Below, in pieces: positions 36,361 to 46,306 of a stretch of DNA of 64,000 bases. Numbering within the stretch: position 1 is the stretch's first letter; each line of letters begins with the position of its first letter. A model generated the notes under the pieces. The model had not been told where the DNA came from. It worked only from the letters and a program-made list of their open reading frames with translations, and searched no databases. A program made the position numbers and the translations under genes. The DNA lies in contig JAUHZO010000002.1 of the NCBI GenBank assembly GCA_030425925.1, positions 348,117 to 412,116 on the forward strand, in the 5' to 3' direction. This DNA is from Alphaproteobacteria bacterium. Its GTDB lineage: Bacteria; Pseudomonadota; Alphaproteobacteria; Rhodobacterales; Rhodobacteraceae.

Positions 36361-36396
36361 TTTCAATATCCAAAACTCGGTTCCACATAATGAAAC
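36358..36396. promoter_or_regulatory. Two dyads, likely IclR operators
   Basis: Dyad 1, AGTTTT-caatatcc-AAAACT (36358-36377), and dyad 2, GTTCCA-cataa-TGAAAC (36380-36396), lie side by side downstream of the candidate promoter. Dyad 2 resembles the TTYCA-N5-TGRAA operators of several IclR regulators. Repressor binding here would block the galactoside operon. Confidence 0.45.
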
Positions 36397-36449
36397 TTCC
36401 GACGGGAAGCGGGGCCGACACAAAGGATGGAACCAACAGGGAGGACACC

Positions 36450-37712
36450 ATGCGTTCCATGATGAAAGCGTCCGTCGCGGCGCTGGCCATTGCCGTTTCC
36501 GGCGCGGCCTTTGCCGGCAGCCACGGCGCACTGACCGGCGATCTGAAGATCTTTCTCGACACTTCGAATCCGGCGCCCCGCGCGACGATGGAGGCGATGA
36601 TCGCCCGCTTCCAGGAGATGCACCCCGATCTCAACATCGAGACGACGGTGATCGACCGCGAGGCCTACAAGACCCAGATCCGCAACTTCCTGACGGCGAA
36701 CGCACCCGACGTGGCGACCTGGTACGCCGCGAACCGGATGAAGCCCTATGTGGATGCGGGCCTGTTCGAGGACGTGTCGGACCTGTGGGAAGAGCCCGAG
36801 ATCGCCGAAAACCTCGCCTCGACCAAGGGCGCGATGACCATCGACGGCAAGCAATGGGGCGTGCCCTATACCTACTATCAGTGGGGCGTGTACTACCGGA
36901 AGGACATCTTCGACGAACTGGGCCTGTCGGAACCCGCCACCTGGGACGAAGAGATGGCCAACTGCGCCAAGATCGTCGCCTCGGGCCGCGCCTGCTATAC
37001 CATCGGGACCAAGTTCCTGTGGACCGCGGGCGGCTGGTTCGACTACCTCAACATGCGCACCAACGGGTTCGACTTCCACATGGCGCTGGCCGCGGGCGAA
37101 GCCTCGTGGGAAAGCGACGAGGTCCGCGCGACCTTTGCCAACTGGAAACAGCTGATCGACATGGGCGGCTTCATCGACAACCACCAGACCTACAGCTGGC
37201 AGGAAGCGCTGCCCTTCATGGTCAATGGCGATGCGGCGGCCTATCTGATGGGCAACTTCGCCGTGGCACCGCTGCGCGAGGCTGGGCTGACGGATGACCA
37301 GCTGGATTTCTACCAGTTCCCGGCGATCAACCCCGACGTGGCCCTGGCCGAAGACGCGCCGACCGACACGTTCCACATCCCGGCCAATGCCGCCAACAAG
37401 GACGCCGCGCGCGCCTTCCTGCGCTTCGTGGTGTCGGCGGACGAGCAGACCGTGATCAACGGGCCGGACAACCTGGGCCAGCTGCCGGTCAACGCGGCGT
37501 CGAGCGTGGCGGATGACAAGTTCCTGCAGCAGGGCTTTGCGATGCTGTCGTCCAACGCGCCCGGCGGCGTGGCCCAGTTCTGGGACCGCGACGCACCGGC
37601 CGAGATGGCCAAGGTGTCGATGGAAGGCTTCCAGGAATTCATGGTCAAGCCCGACCAGTTGGACCGAATCCTGGCCCGGCTGGAGCGTGCGCGCGAGCGT
37701 ATCTACGAATGA
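36450..37712 (+). CDS. Carbohydrate ABC transporter periplasmic binding protein
   Basis: 420 aa from ATG 36450, with GGGAGG 5 nt upstream; the frame is open far upstream but only by chance across antisense genes. A Sec signal (MRSMMKASVAALAIAVSGAAFA, cleavage about residue 22) precedes a family 1 solute-binding fold (DLKIFLDTSNPAPRATMEAM, GVPYTYYQWGVYYRKDIFDELGLSEPATWDE, VNGDAAAYLMGNF). It starts the galactoside operon. The ligand is inferred from the downstream alpha- and beta-galactosidase genes, so a galactoside or oligosaccharide is likely. Confidence 0.86.
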   Translation: MRSMMKASVAALAIAVSGAAFAGSHGALTGDLKIFLDTSNPAPRATMEAMIARFQEMHPDLNIETTVIDREAYKTQIRNFLTANAPDVATWYAANRMKPYVDAGLFEDVSDLWEEPEIAENLASTKGAMTIDGKQWGVPYTYYQWGVYYRKDIFDELGLSEPATWDEEMANCAKIVASGRACYTIGTKFLWTAGGWFDYLNMRTNGFDFHMALAAGEASWESDEVRATFANWKQLIDMGGFIDNHQTYSWQEALPFMVNGDAAAYLMGNFAVAPLREAGLTDDQLDFYQFPAINPDVALAEDAPTDTFHIPANAANKDAARAFLRFVVSADEQTVINGPDNLGQLPVNAASSVADDKFLQQGFAMLSSNAPGGVAQFWDRDAPAEMAKVSMEGFQEFMVKPDQLDRILARLERARERIYE

Positions 37713-37720
37713 GTGACGCT

Positions 37721-37783
37721 GTAGGGCGGGGTTTACCCCGCCTTACCCTCCTGAAAGGTGCGGCGGGGTAAACCCCGCCCTAC
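37721..37783. repeat. Paired GTAGGG-type palindromic repeats, copy 4
   Basis: A perfect 22-bp inverted repeat: left arm 37721-37742 begins GTAGGGCGGGG and the right arm 37762-37783 is its exact complement ending CCCCGCCCTAC. Each arm is also internally palindromic (GGCGGGG-TTTA-CCCCGCC). It starts 8 nt after the binding-protein stop. Confidence 0.82.
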
Positions 37784-37826
37784 TGACGCGGCGCGCCGAT
37801 CCGGCCGCCTATCGCGAGAGACCCCC

Positions 37827-38762
37827 ATGTCCGCCGCCACATCAGATGCCGCAGCGCTTGACCAGAAATCCTGGCACGCCCGCAACCAGATCGCCGTGAC
37901 ACCCTGGTTGTTTCTGGCGCCGGGCGTGCTGTTCTTCCTCGTCTACGTCATCTTTCCGATCTTCCAGTCCTTCAACATCTCGCTTTACGAATGGGACGGG
38001 CTGGGGCAGGCGGACTATGTCGGGCTGCGCAATTACGAGGATCTCTACTGGGAATTCGTCGACCGCGACGCGTTTTACACCGCGCTGTGGAACAACCTGA
38101 TCTGGCTGGTGATGTACCTGCTGGCGATCCCGGCGGGGCTGTTCATCGCGCTGTTCCTGAACCAGAATGTCTGGGGGATCCGGCTTTACAAGTCGCTGTT
38201 CTTTTTCCCCTTCGTGATCTCGCAGGTCGTGGTGGGCCTTGTGTTCACCTGGTTCTACGATCCCACATTCGGCCTCTTGAACACCATGCTGGGCTGGGTC
38301 GGCCTGGGGCCCGTGAACGTGCTGGGGGACGAGCGGCTGGTGACCTACGGGATCATCCTGGCCGGGCTCTGGCCGCAGACCGCCTATTGCATGATCCTGT
38401 ACCTGACCGGGCTGAACGCCGTCGACCCCGAGCAGGTGGAGGCCGGGCGGCTCGACGGGGCCAGGGGCTGGCGGATGCTGTGGTACGTGGTCATCCCGCA
38501 ACTGCGCCCCGCCACCTTCATCGCCTTCGTCGTCACCATCATCGGCGCTCTGCGATCGTTCGACCTGATCTCGATCATGACGCAGGGCGGGCCGTTCGGA
38601 TCCTCGCGCGTGCTGGCCTTCTACATGTTCGAGGTGGCGCTGAGCGAATACGGCTTCCGCATGGGCTATGGCGCGGCCATCGCGGTGGTGCTGTTCCTGA
38701 TCATGCTGTGCTTCATCGCCTATTTCCTGTTCTCCATGTGGCGCCAGGAGCGGGGACGATGA
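37827..38762 (+). CDS. Carbohydrate ABC permease (MalF-like)
   Basis: 311 aa from ATG 37827. Six hydrophobic helices start at TPWLFLAPGVLFFLVYVIFPIF; the EAA loop is VEAGRLDGARGWRMLWYVVIPQL near residue 210. It has the N-terminal extension typical of MalF/UgpA-type subunits. It pairs with the next permease and, by inference, with the ATPase at 34431. Confidence 0.87.
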   Translation: MSAATSDAAALDQKSWHARNQIAVTPWLFLAPGVLFFLVYVIFPIFQSFNISLYEWDGLGQADYVGLRNYEDLYWEFVDRDAFYTALWNNLIWLVMYLLAIPAGLFIALFLNQNVWGIRLYKSLFFFPFVISQVVVGLVFTWFYDPTFGLLNTMLGWVGLGPVNVLGDERLVTYGIILAGLWPQTAYCMILYLTGLNAVDPEQVEAGRLDGARGWRMLWYVVIPQLRPATFIAFVVTIIGALRSFDLISIMTQGGPFGSSRVLAFYMFEVALSEYGFRMGYGAAIAVVLFLIMLCFIAYFLFSMWRQERGR

Positions 38763-38848
38763 GCATGCGGCAGGTTCGGGACGCCTCCGGCGGGAGTATT
38801 TCGAGAAAGATGAAAGACCGGGTCTGCGCACCCGGGGAGGTCTGAGCG

Positions 38849-39697
38849 ATGTTTCCGCGTCCCATCGAGACAGCTGCGCCCGCGGCGCAGGCGGCCTACA
38901 AGACGTTCCTGCCGCTGGCGCTGATCCTGTGGCTGGCGCCGCTTCTGGCGGTGGCGGTGTTTTCGATCAAGCCCGATGCGGATTTCACCACCGGCAATTA
39001 CTGGGGCTGGCCGTCCTCTTTCGAGGGCGCGGCGAACTACGGCAAGGTGTTCCTGGAAAGCGACATGCCGCGCTACCTGCTGAATTCGGTCCTGATCACG
39101 GTGCCGACCGTGCTGGGGGCGGTGGCGCTGTCCTGCATGACGGGGTTTGCGCTGGGCGTGTACCGGTTTCGCGGCAACCTGTGGATCTTCTTCATGTTCG
39201 TTGCGGGCAATTTCGTGCCGTTCCAGATCCTGATGGTGCCGGTGCGCGACCTGACGCTGGACCTGGGGCTTTACAACACCAAGCTGGGGCTGGTGCTGTT
39301 CCACATCGCGTTCCAGACCGGGTTCTGCACGCTGTTCATGCGCAACTTCATCCGCCAGCTGCCGTTTCCGCTGATCGAGGCGGCGCGGGTCGAGGGCGTG
39401 GCGGAGTGGCGCATCTTCTGGTTCGTGGTGCTGCCCCTGATGAAGCCTGCCATCGCGGCGCTGAGCGTGCTGATCTTCACCTTCATCTGGAACGACTATT
39501 TCTGGGCCGTGGTTCTGACGCAGGGCGTGGAAAGCCAGCCTGTGACGGCGGGCATCACCTCGTTCAACGCGCAGTACCGCGCGGCCTATCACCTGATGAG
39601 CGCGGGCAGCATCGTGGCCGCGCTGCCGCCCGTGGCGATGTTCTTTCTGATGCAGCGCCACTTCATCGCCGGTCTGACACTGGGAGCCGTGAAATGA
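38849..39697 (+). CDS. Carbohydrate ABC permease (MalG-like)
   Basis: 282 aa with GGGAGG before the ATG. Six helices, EAA loop IEAARVEGVAEWRIFWFVVLPLM near residue 190, and the ending FFLMQRHFIAGLTLGAVK typical of MalG/UgpE subunits. The stop overlaps the GH4 start by 4 nt, coupling import to hydrolysis. Confidence 0.88.
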   Translation: MFPRPIETAAPAAQAAYKTFLPLALILWLAPLLAVAVFSIKPDADFTTGNYWGWPSSFEGAANYGKVFLESDMPRYLLNSVLITVPTVLGAVALSCMTGFALGVYRFRGNLWIFFMFVAGNFVPFQILMVPVRDLTLDLGLYNTKLGLVLFHIAFQTGFCTLFMRNFIRQLPFPLIEAARVEGVAEWRIFWFVVLPLMKPAIAALSVLIFTFIWNDYFWAVVLTQGVESQPVTAGITSFNAQYRAAYHLMSAGSIVAALPPVAMFFLMQRHFIAGLTLGAVK

Positions 39698-41031
39698 GAA
39701 TTGCGTTTGTCGGGGCAGGCTCCACGATCTTCATGAAGAACATCGTGGGCGATTGCCTGCACGTCCCCGCGCTGCGCGACGCGACCTTTGCACTGATGGA
39801 CATCGACGCGACGCGGCTGGAGGAGTCCGCGCTGGTGGCGAGGAAGATGATCGCCGCCATGGGCACCGGTGCGTCGGTCGAGGCCACCACCGACCGCCGC
39901 CGCGCGCTGGACGGCGCGGATTTCGTCTTGACCGCGTTCCAGATCGGCGGCTACCGGCCGTCGACGGTGATCGATTTCGACATCCCCATGGCCTACGGGT
40001 TGCGCCAGACCATCGCCGACACGCTGGGCGTGGGCGGCATCATGCGCGGCCTGCGCACGGTGCCGCATCTCTGGGCGGTGGCGCAGGACATGGCAGAGCT
40101 GTGCCCCCAGGCGACGCTCCTGCAATACGTCAACCCGATGGCGATCAACACCTGGGCGCTGGCGGAGCGGTTTCCGAAGGTCAAGCAGGTGGGCCTGTGC
40201 CATTCGGTGCAGAACACCGTCGAGGAACTGGCGCACGATCTGGACCTGCCCCGGGACGAGATCCGCTACCGCGTCGCGGGCGTGAACCATGTGGCGTTCT
40301 TCCTGGACCTCGAGCATCGGGGCCGGTCGCTTTATCCCGCGCTGCGCCAGGGCTATGCCGAAGGACGTCTGCCCAAGGGCCCGCTCTTGATGCCGCGCTG
40401 CCCCAACAAGGTGCGCTACGAGGTGATGGACCACCTGGGCTATTTCTGCACCGAAAGCTCCGAGCATCTGGCGGAGTATGTGCCCTGGTTCATAAAGGAC
40501 GGCCGCGACGACCTGATCGAGCGTTTCGGCATCCCGCTGGATGAATACCCCAGGCGCTGCGAGGAACAGATGGCAGGCTGGGCCGCGCAGGCCGAAACGC
40601 TGAAGGCGTCCGACGCCATCGAGGTCTGCAAGAGCCACGAGTTCGCCGCCGAGATCATGAACGCTGAGGTGACCGACACGCCGTACGTGATCTATGGCAA
40701 CCTGCCCAATCGCGGCCAGATCCCGCAGCTGCCCCTGGGGGCGGCGGTCGAGACGCCGTGCCTTGTGGATGCGAACGGTGTGCAGCCTTCGGTGGTCGAC
40801 GACATCCCGCCTCAGCTGGTGGCGCTGATGCGCACGCAGATCAACGTGCAGGAACTGGTGGTGCGCGCGCTGGTGGACGAAGAACCCGAGCACCTGTACC
40901 ACGCCGCCATGATGGACCCGCACACCGCCGCCGAGCTTGACCTGCGCCAGATCCGCAGCCTCGTGACGGACCTTCTGATTGCCCATGGCGACATGGTCCC
41001 GGCCTGGGCGCGGGTGCGCAAGGCAGCCTGA
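39694..41031 (+). CDS. GH4 alpha-galactosidase-type glycosidase (NAD+/Mn2+-dependent)
   Basis: 445-aa family 4 glycoside hydrolase of the MelA branch. The NAD-binding start is RIAFVGAGSTIFMKNIVGD; LQYVNPMAINTWA and GLCHSVQNT give the metal Cys, and GVNHVAFFL gives the metal His. These enzymes cleave by an oxidation-elimination route needing NAD+ and Mn2+, in the cytoplasm. The position right after the permease genes (4-nt overlap) fits intracellular release of galactose from alpha-galactosides such as melibiose. Alpha-galacturonidase, also in GH4, is an alternative, but the downstream galactose genes favour galactosidase. Confidence 0.86.
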   Translation: MRIAFVGAGSTIFMKNIVGDCLHVPALRDATFALMDIDATRLEESALVARKMIAAMGTGASVEATTDRRRALDGADFVLTAFQIGGYRPSTVIDFDIPMAYGLRQTIADTLGVGGIMRGLRTVPHLWAVAQDMAELCPQATLLQYVNPMAINTWALAERFPKVKQVGLCHSVQNTVEELAHDLDLPRDEIRYRVAGVNHVAFFLDLEHRGRSLYPALRQGYAEGRLPKGPLLMPRCPNKVRYEVMDHLGYFCTESSEHLAEYVPWFIKDGRDDLIERFGIPLDEYPRRCEEQMAGWAAQAETLKASDAIEVCKSHEFAAEIMNAEVTDTPYVIYGNLPNRGQIPQLPLGAAVETPCLVDANGVQPSVVDDIPPQLVALMRTQINVQELVVRALVDEEPEHLYHAAMMDPHTAAELDLRQIRSLVTDLLIAHGDMVPAWARVRKAA

Positions 41032-41041
41032 GAGGACGCGC

Positions 41042-41809
41042 ATGACGGCAGTGTTTCACGATCTGGACGGTGTGCCGGTGCTGGTGACCGGCGGCGGCTC
41101 GGGCATCGGCGCGGCGCTGGTGCAGGGCTTTGCGGCGCAGGGGGCGCGCGTCGCCTTCCTCGACCTGCTGGATCCGGCCGCGACTTGCGATGCGACCGAA
41201 GCCGCGACCGGCGCGCGCCCGCTGGGTCTGCAATGCGACGTGACCGATGACGACGCGCTGCGCGCAGCGGTGGCCGAGGCCGCGCGGGCGCAGGGGGACG
41301 CGCGGGTTCTGGTGAACGCCGCCGCGCTGGACAACCGGCACGCCACGATGGAGGTCGATGCCGCCTTCTGGCAGAAGATGATCGACGTGAACCTGCGCAG
41401 CTATTTCTTTGCCACGCAGGCCGTGCTGCCGGGGATGCGGGCGGCGGGGCAGGGGGCGATCGTGAATTTCAGCTCCATCAGCTACATGATGGGCATGGGC
41501 GATTACCCGATCTATACCGCCGCAAATGCCGGCATCACGGCGCTGACGCGCGGCTGGGCGCGCGAATTCGGGGCCGAGGGCATCCGCGTCAACGCCGTCG
41601 CGCCGGGCTGGGTCCTGACCGAGCGGCAGAAACGGCTTTGGGCCACACCCGAGGCGCTTGCGGCCATGATGGACCGGCAATGCCTGAAACGGCACCTTGA
41701 TCCGGGCGACATGGTGGGGCCGGTGCTGTTCCTGGCGTCGCGTGCCAGCGCGATGATGACAGGGCAGGTGATCGCCGTGGATGGCGGCGTGGTGACGGTG
41801 GCGGCATGA
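41042..41809 (+). CDS. SDR-family oxidoreductase, probable D-galactose 1-dehydrogenase
   Basis: 255 aa from ATG 41042. Classical short-chain dehydrogenase: TGGGSGIGAALVQGFAAQ (cofactor loop), ARVAFLDLLDP with Asp after strand 2 (NAD preference), LVNAAALD, Ser in FSSISYMMG, and the YTAANAG form of the YxxxK region. The catalytic Lys position reads Asn (YTAANAGI), an unusual change worth checking. Its place before DgoK and DgoA genes suggests oxidation of D-galactose to galactonolactone, the first De Ley-Doudoroff step. Confidence 0.78.
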   Translation: MTAVFHDLDGVPVLVTGGGSGIGAALVQGFAAQGARVAFLDLLDPAATCDATEAATGARPLGLQCDVTDDDALRAAVAEAARAQGDARVLVNAAALDNRHATMEVDAAFWQKMIDVNLRSYFFATQAVLPGMRAAGQGAIVNFSSISYMMGMGDYPIYTAANAGITALTRGWAREFGAEGIRVNAVAPGWVLTERQKRLWATPEALAAMMDRQCLKRHLDPGDMVGPVLFLASRASAMMTGQVIAVDGGVVTVAA

Positions 41810-42737
41810 CGGGCGGGCTGGCCGGGGATGCGGTGGACCGGGTGGCCGTGGACTGGGTTGCCGTCGACTGGGGCACCTCGCATCTGCGGGTCTGGCTGTG
41901 CGATGCGGCGGGGGCCGTGCTGGACCGGCGCGACAGCGATCAGGGCATGGGCCGGCTGAGCCGCGACGGGTTCGAGCCGGCCTTGCGCACGCTCTTGCCC
42001 GAGCGCAGCGCCCCGCTGCCGGTGATCGTCTGCGGCATGGCAGGCAGCCGGCAAGGCTGGGCCGAGGCCCCCTATGCCGCCGCCCCCTGCACGCCGCCCG
42101 GCATCGACCGCGCCGTCGCGGTGCCGACGCAGGACAAGGCGTTGCAGGTCCGCATCCTGCCCGGCGTCAAGCAGGACAGCCCCGCTGACGTCATGCGCGG
42201 CGAGGAAACCCAGGTCGCCGGTTTTCTGGCGCAGTCCCCGCAATTTGACGGCGTGATCTGCCTGCCCGGCACCCATACGAAATGGGTCCATGTCAGCGCC
42301 GGAGAGATCGTCAGCTTTCGCACCTTCCTGACCGGCGAGATGTTCGCGCTGCTCGCAGGCCAGTCGGTGCTGCGCCACTCGGTGGCAGAGGAGGGCTGGG
42401 ACGACCCGGCCTTTGCCGAGGCCATGGCGCATGTGCTGTCGCGCCCCGCCGCGCTGGCCGCCGACCTCTTCAGCCTGCGGGCCGAGGCGCTGTTGCACGG
42501 GCTGGACCCGGTGACGGCGCGCGCGCGGCTGTCGGGTCTTCTGATCGGCGCGGAACTGGCGGCGGCGCGGCCCTACTGGCTGGGCCCGCAGGTCGCCGTG
42601 ATCGGGGCCGCGGGCATGGCGGGCGCCTACACCACGGCGCTGGAGGCGCAGGGCGTGCCGGTGGTGCAGGCGGATGTGCAGGAGATGACGCTTGCCGGGC
42701 TCCGCGCCGCGTGGGCCGGACTGAAGGAGATGGCCAC

Positions 42738-42741
<4 letters not shown>
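41806..42741 (+). CDS. dgoK: 2-dehydro-3-deoxygalactonokinase
   Basis: 311 aa overlapping the SDR stop by 4 nt. The DgoK family pattern is clear: VAVDWGTSHLRVWL phosphate loop at the start, DQGMGRLS, VIVCGMAGSRQGWAEAPY, PGVKQDSPADVMRGEETQVAGFL, CLPGTHTKWV, and VIGAAGMAGAYTTALEAQG near the end. It phosphorylates 2-keto-3-deoxygalactonate with ATP to the 6-phosphate. It is coupled to dgoA by a 4-nt overlap. Confidence 0.92.
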
Positions 42742-43342
<601 letters not shown>

Positions 43343-43346
<4 letters not shown>

Positions 43347-44185
43347 GCACCGTTTTGTCCGACACCAAATGCACGCTGGGCGAAGGCGCGTTCTGGCACC
43401 CGCTGCGGGGCACGTTCTTCTGGTTCGATATCCTGGGCAAGCGGCTTTACGAGATGACCGCCGAGGGTCAGCGCGACTGGGCGTTCGACGAATGCCATTC
43501 CGCCGCCGGATGGCTCAGCGAAAGCGCGCTGATGGTGGCCAGCGAGACCGGGCTCTACCGGCTGGATCTCGACACCGGCGCGCGCGAGCGGATCGTGGCG
43601 CTGGAGGCGGACGATCCCGTGACCCGCTCCAATGACGGGCGCGCCGACCCGCAGGGCGGGTTCTGGATCGGCACGATGGGCTTTGGGCTGGAGACCGGCA
43701 AGGGCGCGATCTACCGCTATTACCGGGGCGAGGTGCGCAAGCTTTATCCCGGCATCTCGATCCCCAACGCGATCTGCTTTGCACCGGACGGGCAAAGCGC
43801 CTGTTTCACCGACACGGTCCAGGGGGTGATCCAGCGCGTGCGGCTTGACGCGCAGGGCTGGCCTACAGGCGCGCCCGAGCCCTTCATCGACCTGCGCGCC
43901 GAGGGGCTGAAACCCGATGGCGCGGTGATCGACGCCGAGGGCCGGCTGTGGAACGCGCAATGGGGTGCATCGCGGGTCGCGGTCTATGGCACGGACGGCG
44001 CATTCCTGCAGGCCTTTGCCTTTCCCGCCTCGCAGATCAGTTGCCCCTGCATGGGCGGCGCGGACCTGTCCACGCTCTACGCCACCTCTGCCGCCGTGGG
44101 GCTGCCTGACGAGGACGCGGCGGGCCGGACGTTCTGCCTGCCGGTCGCGGCGAAAGGCGTGGCCGAGCCGCAGGTGATCCTCTAA
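43343..44185 (+). CDS. SMP-30/gluconolaconase-family lactonase (probable galactonolactonase)
   Basis: 280 aa beta-propeller lactonase of the SMP-30/regucalcin family. Metal ligands are visible in LGEGAFWHP (Glu), RSNDGRADPQGGFWIGTM (Asn), PNAICFAPDG (Asn) and KPDGAVIDAEGRLWNAQW (Asp). It overlaps dgoA by 4 nt. In this pathway it would open galactono-1,4- or 1,5-lactone to galactonate. L-arabinonolactone is a possible side substrate. Confidence 0.86.
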
Positions 44186-44207
44186 CCCCCCCCCGAAAGG
44201 GCTCCAC

Positions 44208-46265
44208 ATGCGCCGCACCCTGGGCTGCTGCTATTATCCCGAACACTGGCCGGAAGAGATCTGGGCCGAAGACGCGCGTCGCATGGCGGATCTGGGCCTG
44301 ACCTGGGTCCGGATCGGCGAGTTCGCCTGGTCGCGGCTGGAGCCGGAACCGGGCACGCTGCAGTTCGACTGGCTCGACCGCGCGATCGACACGCTGGGGC
44401 GGGCGGGCTTGCGCGTGGTGCTGGGCACGCCCACGGCGACGCCGCCGCGCTGGGTCGTGGACAAGCATCCCGACATGCTGGCCGTCGATGCCGAGGGCCG
44501 GCCCCGCGGCTTCGGCTCGCGCCGGCATTACTGCTTTTCCCACGCGGGATACCTTGAGGAATGCCGCCGGATCGTCACCCTGCTGGCACGGCGCTATGGA
44601 AGCAACCCGCATGTGGCGGCCTGGCAGACGGACAACGAATATGGCTGCCACGACACCGTGATATCGTATTCGGACGCCGCGCGGCGGGCCTTTCGCGGCT
44701 GGCTGCGCGCGCGTTTCCCGGGGCCGTCGAACGATGGCGACATCGCCGCGCTGAACGCGGCCTGGGGCAACGTGTTCTGGTCCATGGAGTATCGCGATTT
44801 CGACGAGATCGACCTGCCGAACCTGACGGTGACAGAGCCGAACCCGGCCCATGCGCTGGCCTTCCGGCGGTTTTCGTCCGACCAGGTGGTGGCGTTCAAC
44901 CGTGCCCAGGTCGAGATCCTGCGTGCGTTTTCCGATGCGCCGATTGCGCATAATTACATGGGCAGGGTGACGGATTTCGATCATTTCGATATGGGCGCCG
45001 ATCTGGATATCGCCTCGTGGGACAGCTATCCGCTGGGCTTCCTCGAAGACCGTGTGACCACGGACGCCGCCCATCAACGCGCCTATGCGCGGCAGGGCGA
45101 CCCGGATTTCCAGGCGTTCCACCATGATCTGTACCGGGCGGTGGGCAAGGTCGGGTCCCAGCGCTCAAGCAGCGAAGCGGTAGCGCAGTCCCAGCGCTCA
45201 AGCAGCGAAGCGGTAGCGCCATCTCTGCGCTCAAGCAGCGAGGCGGTAGCGCCATCTCTGCGCTCAAGCAGCGACGCGGTAGCCATATCCAGACTCTGGG
45301 TGATGGAGCAGCAACCCGGGCCGGTGAACTGGGCCCCCTACAACCCCGCGCCCCTGCCCGGCATGGTGCGGCTCTGGACGTGGGAGGCGTTTGCCCACGG
45401 GGCCGAGGCCGTGCTGTATTTCCGCTGGCGACAGGCGCCCTTTGCGCAAGAGCAACTGCACGCAGGTCTCTTGCGGCCCGATCATGCAGAAACGCAAGGC
45501 TTCCGCGAGGCGGCAGAGGTCGCGGCAGAGCTGGCATCTGCCGGCGAGGTCGTGCCCGCGCAGGCTCCGGTGGCGCTGATCTTCGACTACGCCGCCGACT
45601 GGGCCTGGGACGTGCAGCCGCAGGGGCGGGGGTTGCGCTATTTCCGCCTGGTCTTTGACCATTACCGGGCGCTGCGGCGGGCGGGGCTGTCGGTCGACAT
45701 CCTGCCGCCATCGGCGCGGGATTTCACCGGCTACCGCGTGGTTTTGGCCCCGGGCATAATGCACATGCCTGAGGATCTGAAGGCCGCGCTGACGGCGTCC
45801 GGGGCACAGGTCCTGATCGGGCCGCGCAGCGCCGCGCGGGACGGGCACTTTACCATCCCGGTGCCGCTGCCGCCCGCCTGGCCGGGGCTCGACGTCACCG
45901 TGGCGCGGCTGGAGACGCTGCGTCCCGACATGCCGCGCGCGCTGCAGGACGGCGGCGCGGTGCAAGGCTGGTGCGAGGCGCTGGAGGGCGACGCCACACC
46001 CGTGCTGCGTCTGGAGGATGGCGCGCCGGTGGCGCTGCAGGCGGGCCGCGTGACCTATATGGGCGGCTGGGGGGACGATGCCGCCCTCGACCGGCTGATC
46101 GCACGGCTTTGCGCGGCGGCGGAACTGCCGGTCCGCTCGCTGCCCGAAGGGGTGCGGGTGCGTGAGACCGGGGCAGAGCGCTTCTGGTTCAACCACACGG
46201 CCCGCGAGGTCGCCTGTGCGGCCGGCCTTCTGCCACCGGCGGGCGTGCTGCGCGAGGTGTTGTAA
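44208..46265 (+). CDS. GH42 beta-galactosidase with in-frame tandem repeat insertion
   Basis: 685 aa, family 42. CCYYPEHWPEEIW and VRIGEFAWSRLEPEPG open the TIM barrel; E144 in WQTDNEYGC is the acid/base, and E367 in VMEQQPGPVNWAPY is the expected nucleophile. The beta-galactosidase trimerisation and C-terminal domains follow (WTWEAFAHGAEAVLYFRWR, then the region from about 440). No signal peptide, so it is cytoplasmic and hydrolyses imported beta-galactosides. Residues about 317-360, just before the nucleophile strand, are four 11-residue repeats (RSSSEAVA core) encoded by a 33-bp tandem repeat; similar insertions are not part of the normal GH42 fold. Whether the enzyme is active is open. 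Confidence 0.88.
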   Translation: MRRTLGCCYYPEHWPEEIWAEDARRMADLGLTWVRIGEFAWSRLEPEPGTLQFDWLDRAIDTLGRAGLRVVLGTPTATPPRWVVDKHPDMLAVDAEGRPRGFGSRRHYCFSHAGYLEECRRIVTLLARRYGSNPHVAAWQTDNEYGCHDTVISYSDAARRAFRGWLRARFPGPSNDGDIAALNAAWGNVFWSMEYRDFDEIDLPNLTVTEPNPAHALAFRRFSSDQVVAFNRAQVEILRAFSDAPIAHNYMGRVTDFDHFDMGADLDIASWDSYPLGFLEDRVTTDAAHQRAYARQGDPDFQAFHHDLYRAVGKVGSQRSSSEAVAQSQRSSSEAVAPSLRSSSEAVAPSLRSSSDAVAISRLWVMEQQPGPVNWAPYNPAPLPGMVRLWTWEAFAHGAEAVLYFRWRQAPFAQEQLHAGLLRPDHAETQGFREAAEVAAELASAGEVVPAQAPVALIFDYAADWAWDVQPQGRGLRYFRLVFDHYRALRRAGLSVDILPPSARDFTGYRVVLAPGIMHMPEDLKAALTASGAQVLIGPRSAARDGHFTIPVPLPPAWPGLDVTVARLETLRPDMPRALQDGGAVQGWCEALEGDATPVLRLEDGAPVALQAGRVTYMGGWGDDAALDRLIARLCAAAELPVRSLPEGVRVRETGAERFWFNHTAREVACAAGLLPPAGVLREVL
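45156..45287 (+). repeat. Four 33-bp tandem repeats inside the GH42 gene
   Basis: Units at 45156-45188, 45189-45221, 45222-45254 and 45255-45287 share the core gctcaagcagcga-gcggtagc. Units 1-2 and units 3-4 form two near-identical pairs (tcccagcg or tctctgcg starts). The length is a multiple of three, so the frame is kept (44 extra residues). The core is flanked by gcgct and agcgc, giving weak dyad ends. Confidence 0.9.
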
Positions 46266-46306
46266 CGGGGCTGGACGGCGGCGTGCGCAGGGCGCAAACT
46301 TTGCCC

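Noticed and set aside
45156..45287. Possible CRISPR array
   Set aside because: The units are contiguous with no spacers and lie inside a coding frame, so they are tandem repeats, not repeat-spacer units.
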